A stretch of DNA of 64,000 nt from Molossus alvarezi (GCA_037176705.1 CM073893.1:18910074-18974073); one strand, 5' to 3'; shown: positions 11,618-24,373, counted from the first letter of the stretch. The notes: generated by a model not told the origin, from the letters alone. Translations and numbers: made by a program.

Positions 11618-12534
11618 ATTTATTTTTTTATGTTAAAATTAATTTCACCTGCTTTTACTTTTATTTTTTTATTTCTATTTAATTAATTAATTACTTTATC
11701 TTTGTTACAGATGTTTCTCTTTTTTTTCCCACTGATACTCCCTTTCCCCTCCCTCCCTACCCTGTCCCCAGCTTTGTTGTCCATGTCCATTGTTCATGCA
11801 TACATGCATATAAGTTCTGTGGTTTATCTCTCCCTGCCGCCCCCTCTTCTGGGGATTGTCAGTCTGTACCCCACTTCCACATCTCTGGGACTACCCCGTT
11901 CCTCAGACTGTTATGTTCATTATATTCCACAAATAAGTGAGATCATGTGATACTTGTCTTTCTCTGCTTGGCTTGTTTCACTTAGAATAATACTTTCCAG
12001 GTCCCTTCATGTCGTCTCAAAGGATAAGAGACCTTTCTTTCTTACAGCTGTATAGTACTCCATTGTGTATATGTACCATCGCTTTGTTATCCATTCGTCT
12101 ACTGATGGACATTTGGGCTATTTCCAGATCTTAGCTATTGTAAATAGTGCTGCTATGAACATGGGGGTACATATATTCTTTCTGATTGGTGTTTCAGGCT
12201 TCTTAGGGTTTATTCCTAGAAGTGGGATCACGGGGTCAAATGGAAGTTCAATTTTTAATTTTTTGAGGTAACACCATAGCATTTTCCATAGTGGCTGCAC
12301 CAGTCTGCATTCCCACCAGCAGTGTACTAGAGTTCCCTTTTCTCCACAACCTCGCCAACACTTGTTATTTGATGACTTGTTGATGGCGGCCATTCTGACA
12401 GGTGTGAGGTGATACCTCATTGTTGTTTTAATTTGCATCTCTCTGATGATTAGTGATGTTGAGCATTTCTTCATATGCCTCTTGGCCATTTGTATGTCCT
12501 GTTTGGAGAGGTGTCTATTTAGTTCCTCTGCCCA
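11618..12534 (-). mobile_element. L1, 5'-truncated, with 17-bp target duplication
   Basis: The minus strand carries the last part of ORF2 and the C-rich (on plus) 3' UTR, with its poly-A at 11618-11700 as a T-rich run. The longest open piece is 12118-12489, which includes the segment [19 protein letters not shown]. Perfect duplications AAATGGGACAAGTTATT at 11601-11617 and 12535-12551 fix both ends. It is dead on arrival through 5' truncation, the commonest outcome of L1 insertion. Confidence 0.97.
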
Positions 12535-12551
12535 AAATGGGACAAGTTATT

Positions 12552-14279
12552 TTTTAAAGGCATATTTTGTGTCATATTCAACAATGGAATCTATGTTGAA
12601 AAATTATTAATTATTTCTAATAGTAAGAACTTAATTACCTAGAAACATTAATTAACCTGAAATGCATTTGTTGCATTCTGCAGTTGAGAATGAGGGGCAA
12701 ATTATAGAAAAAGCTGGTGATGCTAATAACTTAATACCAAAAGCAACTTCTGAAGGAGAAGTTTACAAAAAAAGTGTGCCCTCTTGGACCCATGTACAAA
12801 TATGTGATTGAATTTCAAAAGTTTTACCCCACTGGGCAAGACTGAACCAGTTTTGGCCAAGAAATTCTCAATAATGCTTCCATGGAATATACATATTTTT
12901 ATACAAAATAGCTTTGTGATGAATTCACAATGTAATTCAAGTTACTCAGTGAATTAATGTTTTGCTTAGAATTGGGAAATATGAGTCAATTATCTTTTGG
13001 AGGACACATTTAAAAGGTAAATTTACTTTCAAAGACATGTAAACCCCCCCCCCCTTTTTTTCCTGAAGATAATTAGATACTAAAAACATTTAAGTAAAAT
13101 AAAGAAGTAAACAGATGGAATAAAATAGAAATACTATTAGCATTATTAAGAAAAGCAGAGGCCATATAAGTTGAATTATTTTCTCTAAACTATAAGGGGG
13201 TTTTTTCATTTGACCAGTAATATAAAAATGCAGGCTGTGTGTGAGGGTCAATAACTGAAATTTCATTCATGTTGCATGATCCATAACCAGATCTTGTTTT
13301 TCAAACCAGTGCAAAGTAAAGTAAAAAAAAAAAGATTTATAGATTTATATTATTCTTGACAGCTTTCTTCATGAGGTAAAGAATATGACAATAATTAATC
13401 AATGTCTAATTGTACCTAAATCCTTTTGCTCCAAGAACAAGTACAAAATAATGAACTGAGAAACCCAGATCTGTAGTTTGAGTAGGGAAGCTGGTCTCTT
13501 TTTGACAATCCAACAAACTCAAATTTGAATTTTTGAGGGAAGAGAGAATTTCCCTTTAAAGAATAAATAGAGAAACCACATTTTCATCCTTATGTATGAG
13601 AGCATACCTGTGAAGGTAATTGAGCTAAACAGGTAGGTAAGTATGATAGTCCATTAATTAGAGCAGGCTTTGAGTGGTTCTGAGTGATAATAATCTTTAG
13701 TAATGTGTGTCATTTAATTTTAAAATTTAAATCAAGTAAGCAATTAAAGTGGCTTTAGTCTAGATTTGAACTCATTATTTGCCAAAAATTCTTAATTCTT
13801 GCTTATGTGATTACTCAGAGTTTAAATGTTATTTTAATGATAAATAATAGTTAATTCCCCCTATTTATTTATTTATTTAAATTAATTCCCTTTACTGTGA
13901 CCTATAAAATACCAGTTTGCTATCCTGACTTCCCAATAGGCTTTATAAAATGAAGAAATAGTTTTGTAAGGCTTATGTTTGAAGACAGATGCTCTCTCAA
14001 GGCGAGCAAAAAGAAACTTAAAAACAAGTACCAAAGAACCCATATACTTACAAATTACTCATAGAATTGGAGAGCTCTTCATTTCAAGGTGATAATTGTA
14101 AAGTATTGCAGGACTATCAATAAAGGATTAAATTATATTTTCAGTGCTCTGTTTACTCAGAAAGATGATCATATTCACATAAAATCCCAAGTCATTATCT
14201 TCTCTCAAACCTGCTAACTTAGATAGTAGTACCCAAATCACCTCCTCCAGTATTAGTCCCTGAATCATGTTGATTCCAC
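12552..14279. other. Non-coding sequence with a C/T homopolymer junction
   Basis: AT-rich unique-looking DNA with no recognised element. Positions 13043-13061 are a run of C followed by a run of T. Confidence 0.6.
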
Positions 14280-14294
14280 CACCCAAACATCTTT

Positions 14295-14564
14295 TATTTA
14301 TTTATTTAAATTAAAAGAAAAACATTTTGGTAATCCTCACCCGAGGATATTTTCCCATTAATTTTTAGATAAAGTAGGAGGGAGAGAGAGAGAGAGAGAG
14401 CGAGCGCAGCCATGTGAGAGAGAGACATCAGTTGGTTGCCTCCCACATGAGGGGTTGGGGATTGAACCTGTAACTCAGGTACCTGCCCTTGACTGGGAAT
14501 CAAGCCTGAGACCCCTGGGTCTGAGGGACAATGCTCCTAACCATTTGGTAAACCAGCCAGGGCC
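14295..14564 (-). mobile_element. Ves-type SINE with 15-bp target duplication
   Basis: Minus-strand head GCCCTGGCTGGTTTACCAAA, GA/CT tract at 14382-14402, and the tail AATCCTCACCCGAGG on plus. CACCCAAACATCTTT is repeated at 14280-14294 and 14565-14579. Just beyond the right duplication, a 19-base unit is tandemly repeated (about 14573-14610). Confidence 0.95.
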
Positions 14565-14579
14565 CACCCAAACATCTTT

Positions 14580-15240
14580 AAAATCTGTTTACATCTTTAA
14601 AATCTGTTTAAAATCTACTCTCAGTGCCATTGCGGAGGTCTAGGTCTTCATCCTCTGTCTTGGACTACTGCTCAGACTCAGGATTTTGTAACTGACCCCA
14701 TTTATCTTCACTGCCTTCCCCTTTAGTCCACTATGTACACAGATTTGTTTTTTTAAAACACAAGTATGATCATGTCCCTTCTATATTTTAGAACCTTCAT
14801 TGGCTTCTCATTGGTAATACAGCTTTTCATTTTGTCTTCCATCTTCATTTCCCACCTGTACGCCACACACTCAGCCATGTTACAGAATATGCTCTTTGCA
14901 CTTCTCTGCCCTTACATGTATGACTCTACCAGCACGGAATGACTCTCACCTTTTTCCCTGGTTTTAAGATGCTGTTCAAATATAACAAACTCTAATTCTT
15001 TTGCTGTATTTTCCAGTCAGAGCATGCTCTACTTTTCTCAGTGCTTCTAGGGTACTTTGTACATATTTTTAATTTAACTAATCATTTTACCTCCTAATTA
15101 TTTGATTACATTTTGTTTTTCTCTTCTACATATTAAGCTACTGGAGAGTAAGGGCTATCTTATTTATCACTGTGTCTCTAGGCTTAGCATATTGGCTGAT
15201 CCAGAGTTGCTACTCAATAAATATTTGATAAATGAAAAAA
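14580..15240 (+). repeat. L2 LINE 3' region
   Basis: Order of landmarks fits L2: ACCTTCATTGGCTTCTCATTGG, CTCTTTGCACTTCTCTGCCC, CACCTTTTTCCCTGGTTTTAAG, ACTGGAGAGTAAGGGCTATCTT, then CTCAATAAATATTTGATAAATGAA. It is diverged and non-coding. The SINE at 15257 sits just beyond its 3' end. Confidence 0.75.
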
Positions 15241-15256
15241 CCAGGGTTGATAGTTT

Positions 15257-15512
15257 TTGTTGTTGTTGTTAATCCTCACCTGCGGATGTTTTTTCTACTG
15301 ATTTTAGAGAGAGTGGAAGGGAGGGAGGGGGCGTGAGAGAGAGAAAAAAACATTGATGTGAAAGAGACACATTGATTGTCTCCCACATGCACCCCGACTG
15401 GGGCTGGGGATTGAACCTGCAACCCAGGTATGTGCCCCTGACCAGGAATCAAATCCAAGATCCTTTGGTGCAAGGGCCGATGCTCTGACCCCTGAGCCAC
15501 ACCAGCCAGGGC
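15257..15512 (-). mobile_element. Ves-type SINE
   Basis: Minus-strand head CCCTGGCTGGTGTGGCTCAG, GGGCACATACCTGGGTTGC, ATCAATGT-like middle and AATCCTCACCTGCGG tail with (TTG)n. Flanks share a loose (G)AG(C/T)TGATA-TTTT duplication. Confidence 0.94.
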
Positions 15513-16099
15513 CAGAGCTGATATTTTCCTGCAACCTATTTATTAGATTTGTATGGAATATGTACTATCAGCAATGTGCTGATTATTCATGATATTGATA
15601 GCAATAACATAACCAGAATTATCTTACTACTTTGTACTCCACAGAAGAAAGCCATGAATATCCTCTAATATGCTTGAAATCTGGAGATAAAAAGTAGCAT
15701 AAGTCCCCAAAATACTGGATGTGAAAATTGTACATGGCTCAGGAGAACAAGGTGTTATTTGACATTTTTCAGAAGAAAAATATAAATTCTCTCCACCTCT
15801 GGGTTGTTTCCCCTAGTCTCTTTACTATAAGAGATCACACTTTTCTTCTTGTACATATAATATTTTTAGAGTGCTCTTATGAAGTATACTGCAACCTCTG
15901 GTTAATCTATTTGGATCTCTATTATAATCTCTATAATGAAGCTAATGGTACTAAGCTGTCCTCCCAGAGATGTTTGATTGAATATATTTATTGATTTTGC
16001 ATGGACCCTGCATACAAAAGCAAAGATTTTCAAAATAAAATGTTCTACATCCACAGAAAATTGTTTCATTTTGCATGGTTTTAAAAGTAAGCACATTTC

Positions 16100-16296
16100 T
16101 GCCCTGGCTAGGTGACTCAGTTGGTTGGAGTGTCATCTCCTACACCAGAAAGGTTGTGGGTTCGATCCTCAGTCCAGGCATGTATGGGAGGCGACTGATT
16201 GATGTTTCTCGTCACATCAATTTTTCTCTCTCCCTCTTTCCCTTCTTCTCTCTCTAAAAATCAGTGAAAATATATCCTTGAGTGAGGATTAAAAAA
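16100..16296 (+). mobile_element. Ves-type SINE with 17-bp target duplication
   Basis: Head GCCCTGGCTAGGTGACTCAG, GGTTCGATCCTCAG, and ATCCTTGAGTGAGGATTAAA tail. It is shorter than usual because the segment between AGTCCAGGCATG and GGGAGGCGAC is missing. AAAAGTAAGCACATTTC is repeated at 16083-16099 and 16297-16313. Confidence 0.95.
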
Positions 16297-16447
16297 AAAA
16301 GTAAGCACATTTCCAAGAGGAACATTAGAACCATCAGTAAACATCTCAAAATGAATCTAAGGTAAAAATTATGACTAGAGTGAATGTTTTATCTGGGGTT
16401 GATAAGATAGGCAAGTATTTCAAACCATCTTTACCCATAATTTTTAT

Positions 16448-16667
16448 TTATTTACTTTTATCCTCACTCAAAGATATTTTTCAATTGATTTTTAGATAGA
16501 CTGGAAGGGCGGGAGAAAGAGAGCTAGAAAGAGAAAGAGAGAAACATCGATGTGACAAACACATAGATTAGCTGCCTCGGATTGAATCAAACCTTGACAG
16601 GAATCAAACCTGTAACCCTTCGGTCTGCAGGCCAAAGCTTTAATTGCTGAGCCAAACCAGCCAGGGC
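16448..16667 (-). mobile_element. Ves-type SINE
   Basis: Minus-strand head CCCTGGCTGGTTTGGCTCAG, a CT tract and the TCCTCACTCAAAGATATTTTTC tail on plus. Weak duplication (CATAATTTTTA and CATATTTTTGA). Confidence 0.93.
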
Positions 16668-17625
16668 ATATTTTTGATAGGAAAAGCATTCTTGGTTGGA
16701 TGTGAGATAATTTTATCTTTGCTCAGTATACTGGCTATTATGGGGGATTTTAAAATGTTTTTTTACTCTAAGAGAATGCTATGTTTGGTTGTATTTTCTC
16801 ACAGCGCCTCCTTTGCCACTTTAAGTAGGGATAGAGCCCAGAATTTCTGATGTACTGCCCTGTCCTGGAAATTTTCCTGTCATTTTATATGGGAAGAAAG
16901 GCTGCATTGATCTCCCACATTACCAGAGCTATACTGACTTAGGTGAGCAGGGTCACTTTTTCCACAACTCTAATTTTTCTGTCCATCTGACTTCTCCTTT
17001 ACTTCTACCACTTTTGTGACAACTGCCAATTTCTTTCCCAGTGATAGGTAGATCTAGATAGGCAGAGAGGAGAAGCCAGTAGAGAAAGAGGGAAAGGAAT
17101 GCAAACTAATAGGAAAATAGAAACAAAACATATTCAAGATGCTTTTGAGATGCTGAAAAGTGGTAAGATGAATTAAGATTTTCAAAAAAAAAATATATAT
17201 AGGGTAATATTTCAACTCATACTCTCTTTTCATCTGTCCCAAACCTATATTCAGTTTTTAATAGGTGAATAAATCAATATTTCTTTCAGTAAAGTTGTGT
17301 AAAAAATAATTACACTCTAGCCAGGGGAAATAGCATGTAGAAAGGTTCTGACTCCAGGAACTGGACATGACTGATGTGCAACAGAATCATATGGAAATGT
17401 TTTCTAATATTAAGAAAAATGTTGTTTTATTGAAGCATAATATACATAAAGAGAAATGCATATATTATAAGTATAAACTTAATGCATTTTCAAAAACTGA
17501 ACACACTCGTTAACAGGTATCATTTGAAGAGTTATTTTGTTTTTTCTTTAAAGATGTAGATTTCAGAACTTTTTCCAGACCCATTGAATAAGAATCTCAA
17601 ATTTTGAGGCCCAAGAACTTATATT
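16668..17625. other. Non-coding sequence, nothing recognised
   Basis: Unique-looking. Contains a short A-run with (AT)n at 17183-17201. No element or exon supported. Confidence 0.55.
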
Positions 17626-17636
17626 TTAATTAATTA

Positions 17637-17735
17637 TTAATATTTTTTTTGGTAAGTGCCCCTATCGGGAACCGAACCCAGGACTCTCTGGTCCACAGGC
17701 CGATGCTCCAACCATTGAGCCAAACCAGCCAGGGC
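17637..17735 (-). mobile_element. SINE head only: second 3'-truncated Ves retrocopy
   Basis: On the minus strand the tRNA-related head (AGCCCTGGCTGGTTTGGCTC to GGTTCCCGATAGGGGCACTTACC) is followed at once by an A-run. TAATTAATTA flanks it (17626-17636 and 17736-17745), though that target is low-complexity and so weaker evidence. Structure and truncation point are like 9751-9845. Confidence 0.82.
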
Positions 17736-17747
17736 TAATTAATTAAT

Positions 17748-17945
17748 TTTAAAATCCTCACCCAAGGATATGTTTTTATTGATTTTAGAGAGAGAGGTGA
17801 GAGAGAAGCATTGATTAGTTGTCTCTCATATGTACCCTGACTGGGTATTGAACCTGCAACCTAGGTATATGTTGACCAGGAATCAAACCCATAACCTTTC
17901 GGTGTAGGGGACGATGTTCCAACCAGCTCAGCTACCTGGCCAAGG
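17748..17945 (-). mobile_element. Ves-type SINE
   Basis: Plus strand shows AAATCCTCACCCAAGGATATG, TTGATTTTAGAGAGAG, then ATTGAACCTGCAACC and the complement of the head, CAGCTCAGCTACCTGGCCAAG. It lies directly beside the head-only copy in the same orientation. Confidence 0.92.
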
Positions 17946-19332
17946 TAAGTATCCGTAATTTAAATAAATTTCTCAGGACATGCTTTGGAGCTAGCTGGGC
18001 ACTGGGCTAAAATTATGAACTACTGTCTGGATCCTGGGTTACATGAGTTGGGCAGAAAGAGAGATAGTAGGGTAAGTCACAGAGTTCTGGAGGAAGGTAG
18101 GGTAAGGAATTCCCCTGCTTTGGAAAGAGTTCCAACAGTTATTTGAGAACGAAATTATGGCAAAAACTTCCATTTGCCTCCCAGTATTCATTTACCTTTT
18201 ATTGTTTACTAATAGAACCCTAATTTTCAGTGAGGCACATAGTAGATACGGGGACTCGAGACTAAATCTTGGCTTTTCCTGCAGCTAGATGTGGTTGTGT
18301 CACTAAATTTTAGCTATAGGACATAAGTGGAAGTTTCATGTATGCCTGGAAAGTCTTTAAAGGGTTGAGATCCACTCTTCTTAATCCTTTCCTTCAGCTG
18401 GTGGCTGTACTATGGAAGTGCTGGCTGGAGGTCAAGCAGTCTTTTTGGTCCAGATGGACAAAGGCCGTACATTAGGGATGGTAGAGCAGAAAGCTGGAAG
18501 GAACTTAGTTTCCTTTGAACTAAAGGAAACTCTATAGCACCAATTCAGAACTTTTAATAAAATATTTTTTTGTTTTGCTATTATTAATCTGGGTTTTCTA
18601 ATAGTATAAATGAAGTTAATCCTAACAGATACAGAGAAGTTTTCTGTATATATGTATATCTGAAGGATCCCAGTAAGAGGTGGTGATCTCTCAAGAACAT
18701 GGTGTTCTATTATTTGCCAAGATACTAATGAGAGTACTTCAATACTGTATAGTAGAAATTTGCTTTTTAGGATCTATTTATGTGGTTTTGGTCTCTTTTC
18801 ATAGGCTTCCCCTGAACCAGGTTTTATCTGGTATCTGCAGCACGTGGGTGGGATTCTCCAAAGTGGCTATTTTTTTTTTTTTTTGGTGCAGCTGAGTGTC
18901 AGCCTTATCATGCCATAGTTTTCAGGAGAATTCTATGGATTAGGGCAAATTTCCAGGGGCAGCTAAGGATACTGGGTCCATTTCCTAAAGAGATGAAGCT
19001 GGCACAGGCTAGGAGTGTTGTCAGGTCTTAAGCCAAGATAAGCAGGAGTGGGCTGTCACTATAGCTCCAGTGCTGATGGGAGAACTGAGACATGAACCAG
19101 TTTTGGGGATGGAACTGAGGCAGAGGTAGGGAAGAGCAGAAGGTCCAAGGGCATCAGATTTCCTAGCACTAACTGACTCAGGTCTGTAGCAAGACCAACT
19201 CCAAGGCCCTGCTAGCTAGTGCCCGGGGTTCTGATGCTTGAATACTGTCTACCTTGGGCGGAAATTGGACTGAGCTGAGGCTCCTGTTAAAAGATAGCAC
19301 TGCCTGAGGCTGAAGTGAAGAGGAGAATGGTC
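17946..19332. other. Non-coding sequence, nothing recognised
   Basis: Less AT-rich than its surroundings (19000-19330 is GC-balanced). No domain in the ORF at 18680-18895. No transposon ends seen. Confidence 0.55.
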
Positions 19333-19510
19333 ATTGTCTGACTTTTTGCAAGTTACTTAACTCTTCTGGGCCTCAATTCTGTCATCTATAAAACTGGGAC
19401 TAATAATACCTAGCTCATAGGTACTCTATCATAGATTAAAAGAAAAAGTTTTATGTGTAAGACACTTGCAAATTGTGATGAGTTATACAAATGTAAATTA
19501 TTACTAAATG
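19333..19510 (+). repeat. MIR SINE
   Basis: TTGCAAGTTACTTAACTCTTCTGGGCCTCAATTCTGTCATCTATAAAACTGGGA is the MIR core order, followed by ATACCTAGCTCATAGG and a diverged 3' tail. The 5' tRNA part is missing or too diverged. Confidence 0.8.
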
Positions 19511-20199
19511 GGGAGAATGATGGCAGAAATTTAATTGGGTGGAGCAAATCTCCACAGCATTTAAGATGAGATGAGTGTAATTTATTTGTTTGAAATGAAA
19601 AGGGGGTAGATTTATAGGGTCAGGATATCATTAGAAGATTTCTAATCTGATCAGGAAACTTGACAGAGAAATACTGTATTTTTATTTTTAAAAATGCAAG
19701 GTTTTAAGCAAATCATGTGACAGCCTTGCTTACTTTTTAATCATTTCATGTGCAATATGGTTTGTCTTAGGAAAGCTATGATTCATAAACGTAGAGTTTA
19801 TGATTCACCAGAATCAAGAATAGCCATATTGAGAGTTATTGAGCATTGTGTGTTGTTCAAGACAACCATTAAGGACCAAATACAAGAGTTAAGAGTGCTT
19901 GTTTTTTGCCATAAAAGAAGCATTGAGGCATATAGGTTTACAATTGCATTTGTTGTAATAAACCACATTTTATAGGCAACAGGTGTAGCTGACTTATATC
20001 CTAAATTGTATGAGGTTGTGCTGTTAGGCTGGCTCTAAAGGGATTTGGAAAGATTTATGAGATTGAGTGAGAGTCAGGGTGATTCTTGAAATTGACTTCT
20101 TAAGGTGTCATTTTGGTGAATGACAGGTTATAGCTCCAAAAAAAAAAAATACTCATAATAATGAGTTTTGTCTTTAAATGGCAGTAAGGCTCTTTAGTG

Positions 20200-20239
<40 letters not shown>

Positions 20240-22283
20240 CAAACCTTATTATTTAACTAGAGATTGCTATGTTTTGGACATTCCACAAATTTAATTGGAT
20301 CTGAGCATGTGGCCAGACTTCCCTAGACATTCAGAATCACTTCTACCCCCATCCAAGACCATAGGTTCCTTCAAACAGGGTTTGAATCTACTCACACTGC
20401 TTAAAACAGAATTTGTTCTTATTTAGTGTCTTTTCTAACTATTGCAATTAATTTTAAGACAATGAAATCAGTTATGCTTCAAAGAAAGAGAGAGAGAAGG
20501 GAAAGAAAGAAGGAAACATTTATCCCATGCTCTTGTCAGATGAGCTCTTTCCTTCATTGCTCCCTCACTAGTGATCTTGTCTAGGGGCCCCCATGCTTGC
20601 TCCTCTCCTGAAATAAATTATTTAATCTCTATCTTCTTCTCATATTTCAGACCGGTCAGCTAAGCTAATCTCACAAAGGCTGCCAGCCATTGCACTTACC
20701 ATTTTCAGGTCGAATAAGAAACATTTATTTTTATTTTTATTTGCTATTAAATACAGTATTACAGTAACTGTAAAGAAAATTTTAGAGAAAAGATCTAAAA
20801 TTCTCCTTAACATAAAATCTCTTTAACATTGTTTACTTTAATTATATTGTTGAGTCATTTGTTTATCTGACAAATATTTATTAAGAGTGTCCAATATCCC
20901 AGGCTCTTTCTAGACACTGGAGATATAGCAGGGAACAAACAACCCTGCCTTCATGGGGTTTTCATCTGAATGTGGGTGGAGAGAAACAAAAAAGTATGAT
21001 GGTGTTAAATTCTAAGGAGATCAATGAAACAGGGTAAGGTTGGGAATGTGGGGTTGGGTGGGGAGCTACTATTAGCTTTTCTGTCTTTTTCCAACTACAC
21101 ACATATTCTTACTCTGTACTCTGAAGGACCATGCATCTTTCTCTCTGAAAAATGCCAACTCTTCACTACCCCCCCAAAAAAACTCTATTAATATATGTTT
21201 AATAATATGGTCTAAACTTTATTTTTTTTATGCATTTGCAAGGCATTTAGTGCAACAAACACTAACAAAAGGCTTGATGCTAACTCTTAAATGGAGAAAA
21301 TCTGAGGAAATAGATATAGAAAAATCAGAAACATCAAACAATGCGTATTAATTGAAGTATAACTATATTTGCCAAAACAAAAACTATTTAATTTAAAAAG
21401 TGTAGTGGGTATAGGCATGGTTATCTACGAAATTCAGACAAAAGAATCTGTTACTGAGAATGAATGTTGAGATTTATTCAAACTGGTGATTTAAATGGAT
21501 TAAATTTACCAGGGACTTGCTTATCTTTCTATTAAACTATCTAAAGTTACACGGTTGGTTGGCTAAAGCAACAGCAGCTACTGCAGCAACAAAGATTTTT
21601 AGCATTTGATACCCAGCACTGAGCATTTAAGGCACAGTGTGGTTGTCTGCTTCTGTGAATTAACTTATCTCTTGTCTTAAGCAGTATCAGCATTTACCAA
21701 ATTAGTGAGTTACTGTTACACTCAAAAAGATATTTATTTACCTTGGCCTCCTTTACCTTGGGTTGCTAAAATACACTTTACACATGTTTGCTAGTTGATC
21801 TCATTCCCAGTTCAGGACTTGGCTCTTATGTAAACAGTGATGACTCCCAAATCTGTTTCCTCACACTGCTCTCTTGAGTTTCAGTCTTGTCTATTTGACT
21901 CTTTTCTGGATGCAAACTAACTGTCTCATTGGGACACAGTTGAAAAGATCTCAAAGTCAAATATATTCTCTTGCCCCCTTTCATTTTTGTTAAAATTGTT
22001 TCTTCATATACATTCCCTTCTTCAAGTAATGATCAATTACTCATGGGCAAACAGAAAACTGGGAGTCTTCTGTGACTTCAACTGACATTCTGGGATAGAC
22101 ATTGCTTGCTTAAACTCTTCCTTGCTTTGTAGGTCATGGACTGAGCCAATTGCCTGTTCATTGACTTTTTTACCTTGATCCTGCATATCTGTAGGCTTTG
22201 CTTTTTGCATCTTCTTAGTCGCTCATTGAACTAGGTGAAATAACTAGAATTGGAATAATCAATTTAGAAATGATTGTTGAAAC
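19511..22283. other. Non-coding sequence with an old repeat fragment
   Basis: Mostly unique-looking. About 20850-20965 (ACAAATATTTATTAAGAGTGTCC, then CACTGGAGATATAGCAGGGAACAAAC, then CATGGGGTTTTCATCTGAATG) is a familiar ancient mammalian repeat that I do not assign to a family. Positions 20484-20512 are purine-rich. The ORF at 19748-19975 has no domain. Confidence 0.5.
20202..20236. repeat. (CA)n microsatellite
   Basis: Uninterrupted AC dinucleotide tract of about 17 units. Confidence 0.97.
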
Positions 22284-22492
22284 CAGGGGTCAACAATTTT
22301 TTTCTGGAAGGGGTCAACTAGTAAATAGTTTAGGCTTTATAGACCATATGGTGTAACTACTCAACTCTGCTGTTGTAGCACAAAATAGCCATAAACAATA
22401 TATAAATAAAGGAGTGTATGTACTTCAGTAAAAATATAAAAAACAGATAGTGGGTCAGACTTTACCTGTGAGCTATAATTTGCTGATGCCTT
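22284..22492 (+). mobile_element. hAT-Charlie non-autonomous element (MER1-like)
   Basis: Begins CAGGGGTCAACAATTTTTTTC, continues through TAGTTTAGGCTTTATAGACCATATGG and CAACTCTGCTGTTGTAGCAC, and ends TATAATTTGCTGATGCC. These are landmarks of a common non-autonomous hAT family. A second copy in the opposite orientation lies at 48791-48989. It has no coding capacity. Confidence 0.78.
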
Positions 22493-24295
22493 ATTTAGAC
22501 CATAGCATTGGATGAGATTGCCTATGAAAATGGACTGAGAAGCCCAGGGAGCTCTGGAAAGAATCCAGAGGAACATCATTGTCGAAGTAGTTGGCTTAGG
22601 AAAGTAATTCAATGAAGGAGAATGGTCAGAGAAGTAGAGAGAAAATTAGGATATAGATGTGTCCTACAAGTCAAAGTAGCAGTATATTTTCATTATAATC
22701 AAAGGCTGAGGAAAGATGAAGGAAGATGTGTTGAAATCTGTTGAGCTTAAGCATAAGTCATCCTGAGACCAAGGCACTCTGTGACAAAAGTGGACAGAAA
22801 GTTGGAACTAAGGTAAGTGGGCTGAAGTTCAATTCTGTGGCCCTGGCCATTTAGGGAAGATTAGGAATAGAAGGAAGGAGTAAACATTTCAGGGTATCTT
22901 ATACCCACATCTTGCTCAAGATGCACAAAATATAAGTTCTGGAAAGCAAATTTTCTGTGTTCTACAGTGGTGGAATTGTGAAATATATGGTCTTATTTCT
23001 AATCCAAAAATATGGATACATGTCCTGAAAAACATGAACATTGACTTCTCAGTAGGTTATCACTGTAACATATTACTGTCTACTTTCTGGTGGGGAAGCT
23101 GAAAATAGCCTCTGGGAAGCTTGACATCATGGATAAAACCAATTAATCAACCAACTCCAAACTGTGCCTCTCAAATCCTTTCCCAGTTCTGCTTATGTGG
23201 AGGGCAATCAGACAATTTGGAAAGAATTTAATTCATGCAGTATATATATAAAACCCTTTTCTGTTGTCATCATCTAAGAACATGATTGTACTTTACATAT
23301 TCTAGTTAAAGACAGATTACAATAACACATATTCACTAAATTTATTTTTGAATGTTTTTACTTTTTGACTATGCAAATATACCATTCATCCTCAATGTAT
23401 AAAGACTAAAGTAATATCACATGATTAATGGTTTTGAAATAAATCTTTCTGTACATAGAGTTTAGGAATAATTTTTAAAAGAAAGAGCTGACAGCATTCA
23501 CTGGAAATCTTATCTCTACATTTTATTCATTGTTTATATGACCACATTTTTCAATTAAGTAAATACTTAGGATAGAAATCTTATTTTTTCTTCCCTTTTG
23601 TTTTTTCATGCCCTTATACTGCTGGGGCATAGATTTGAAAGATTAACCACCTCAGAAATATCCTGGGGCTCAAATAACAGTAAATGACCAAAAATAAGGC
23701 AAAAAAATACCCCCAAACCAAAATTCACTCAAACCACAAAACAAACAACAACAACGAAGCCTATGACCCTGCTACCTTTTTGTTCTAGGAATTCTGCTAG
23801 AGAATTCTTGGAAAACATGAGAAGTGGATTAATGTTCTAGTCCAAGGTTTACTTGAAAGTTAAAATACAGACACTGAGAGAGGCCTGTGGCCGCTCATTT
23901 TGCCTTTTGATCAGTGAGGGTAAAGCTTGGTACTGACGATTTCACCTCATTAGTGGTGCTTTCTGACCACATCTCTCTCTTTAATTCTTTCCTGAGCAAA
24001 TTTGTAATTTACCTTTGAGTTCTGCTTTTAAAACAACAGATTGTGAAGGATCAAAGAGGAACTGGAAAATGACAAGGAGGAAGCAGCAAGTTAGTGACAT
24101 CTTTGTAGAAGGAAGAGTAACTCTACACAGTGTGATTACTCAAAAGTAGTCCTCTGAGAAGTGACTATAGAATAAATTCTAGTATAGCAAACTCTAAGAG
24201 ACTGTCCAAGTATCTTATTTATTCTTTAATTCTCATTCAGCCACTAACATTTTATTGAGCATCTACTATGTGTAAGAGTTGGTAAAAAGAAAAGT
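22493..24295. other. Non-coding sequence, nothing recognised
   Basis: AT-rich unique-looking DNA. A fragment at 24215-24280 (CATTTTATTGAGCATCTACTATGTGTAAG) is of the same ancient type as 20850-20965. No exon or RNA gene supported. Confidence 0.55.
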
Positions 24296-24373
24296 ATAGA
24301 ATAGTGGATGAGAGATTGAGATTTAAAGTCAAACAGAACTGTGTTTGAATTTCTGGCTCTACCATTTACTAAC
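24296..24373 (+). repeat. MIR SINE, 5' half (interrupted)
   Basis: ATAGTGGATGAGAGATTGAGATT, then GTTTGAATTTCTGGCTCTACCATTTACTAAC is the MIR 5' half. The rest of the same MIR resumes at 26176 with GCCAGCTGTGTGACTTTGGG. It is the oldest layer of a three-level nest. Confidence 0.85.

Noticed and set aside
12118..12489. 123-codon minus-strand ORF as a host gene
   Set aside because: Its text is the L1 ORF2 C-terminal region within a 5'-truncated L1 flanked by a 17-base duplication.
19748..19975. 75-codon plus-strand ORF as a small gene
   Set aside because: No domain, no upstream promoter or splice context, and length expected by chance in this composition.
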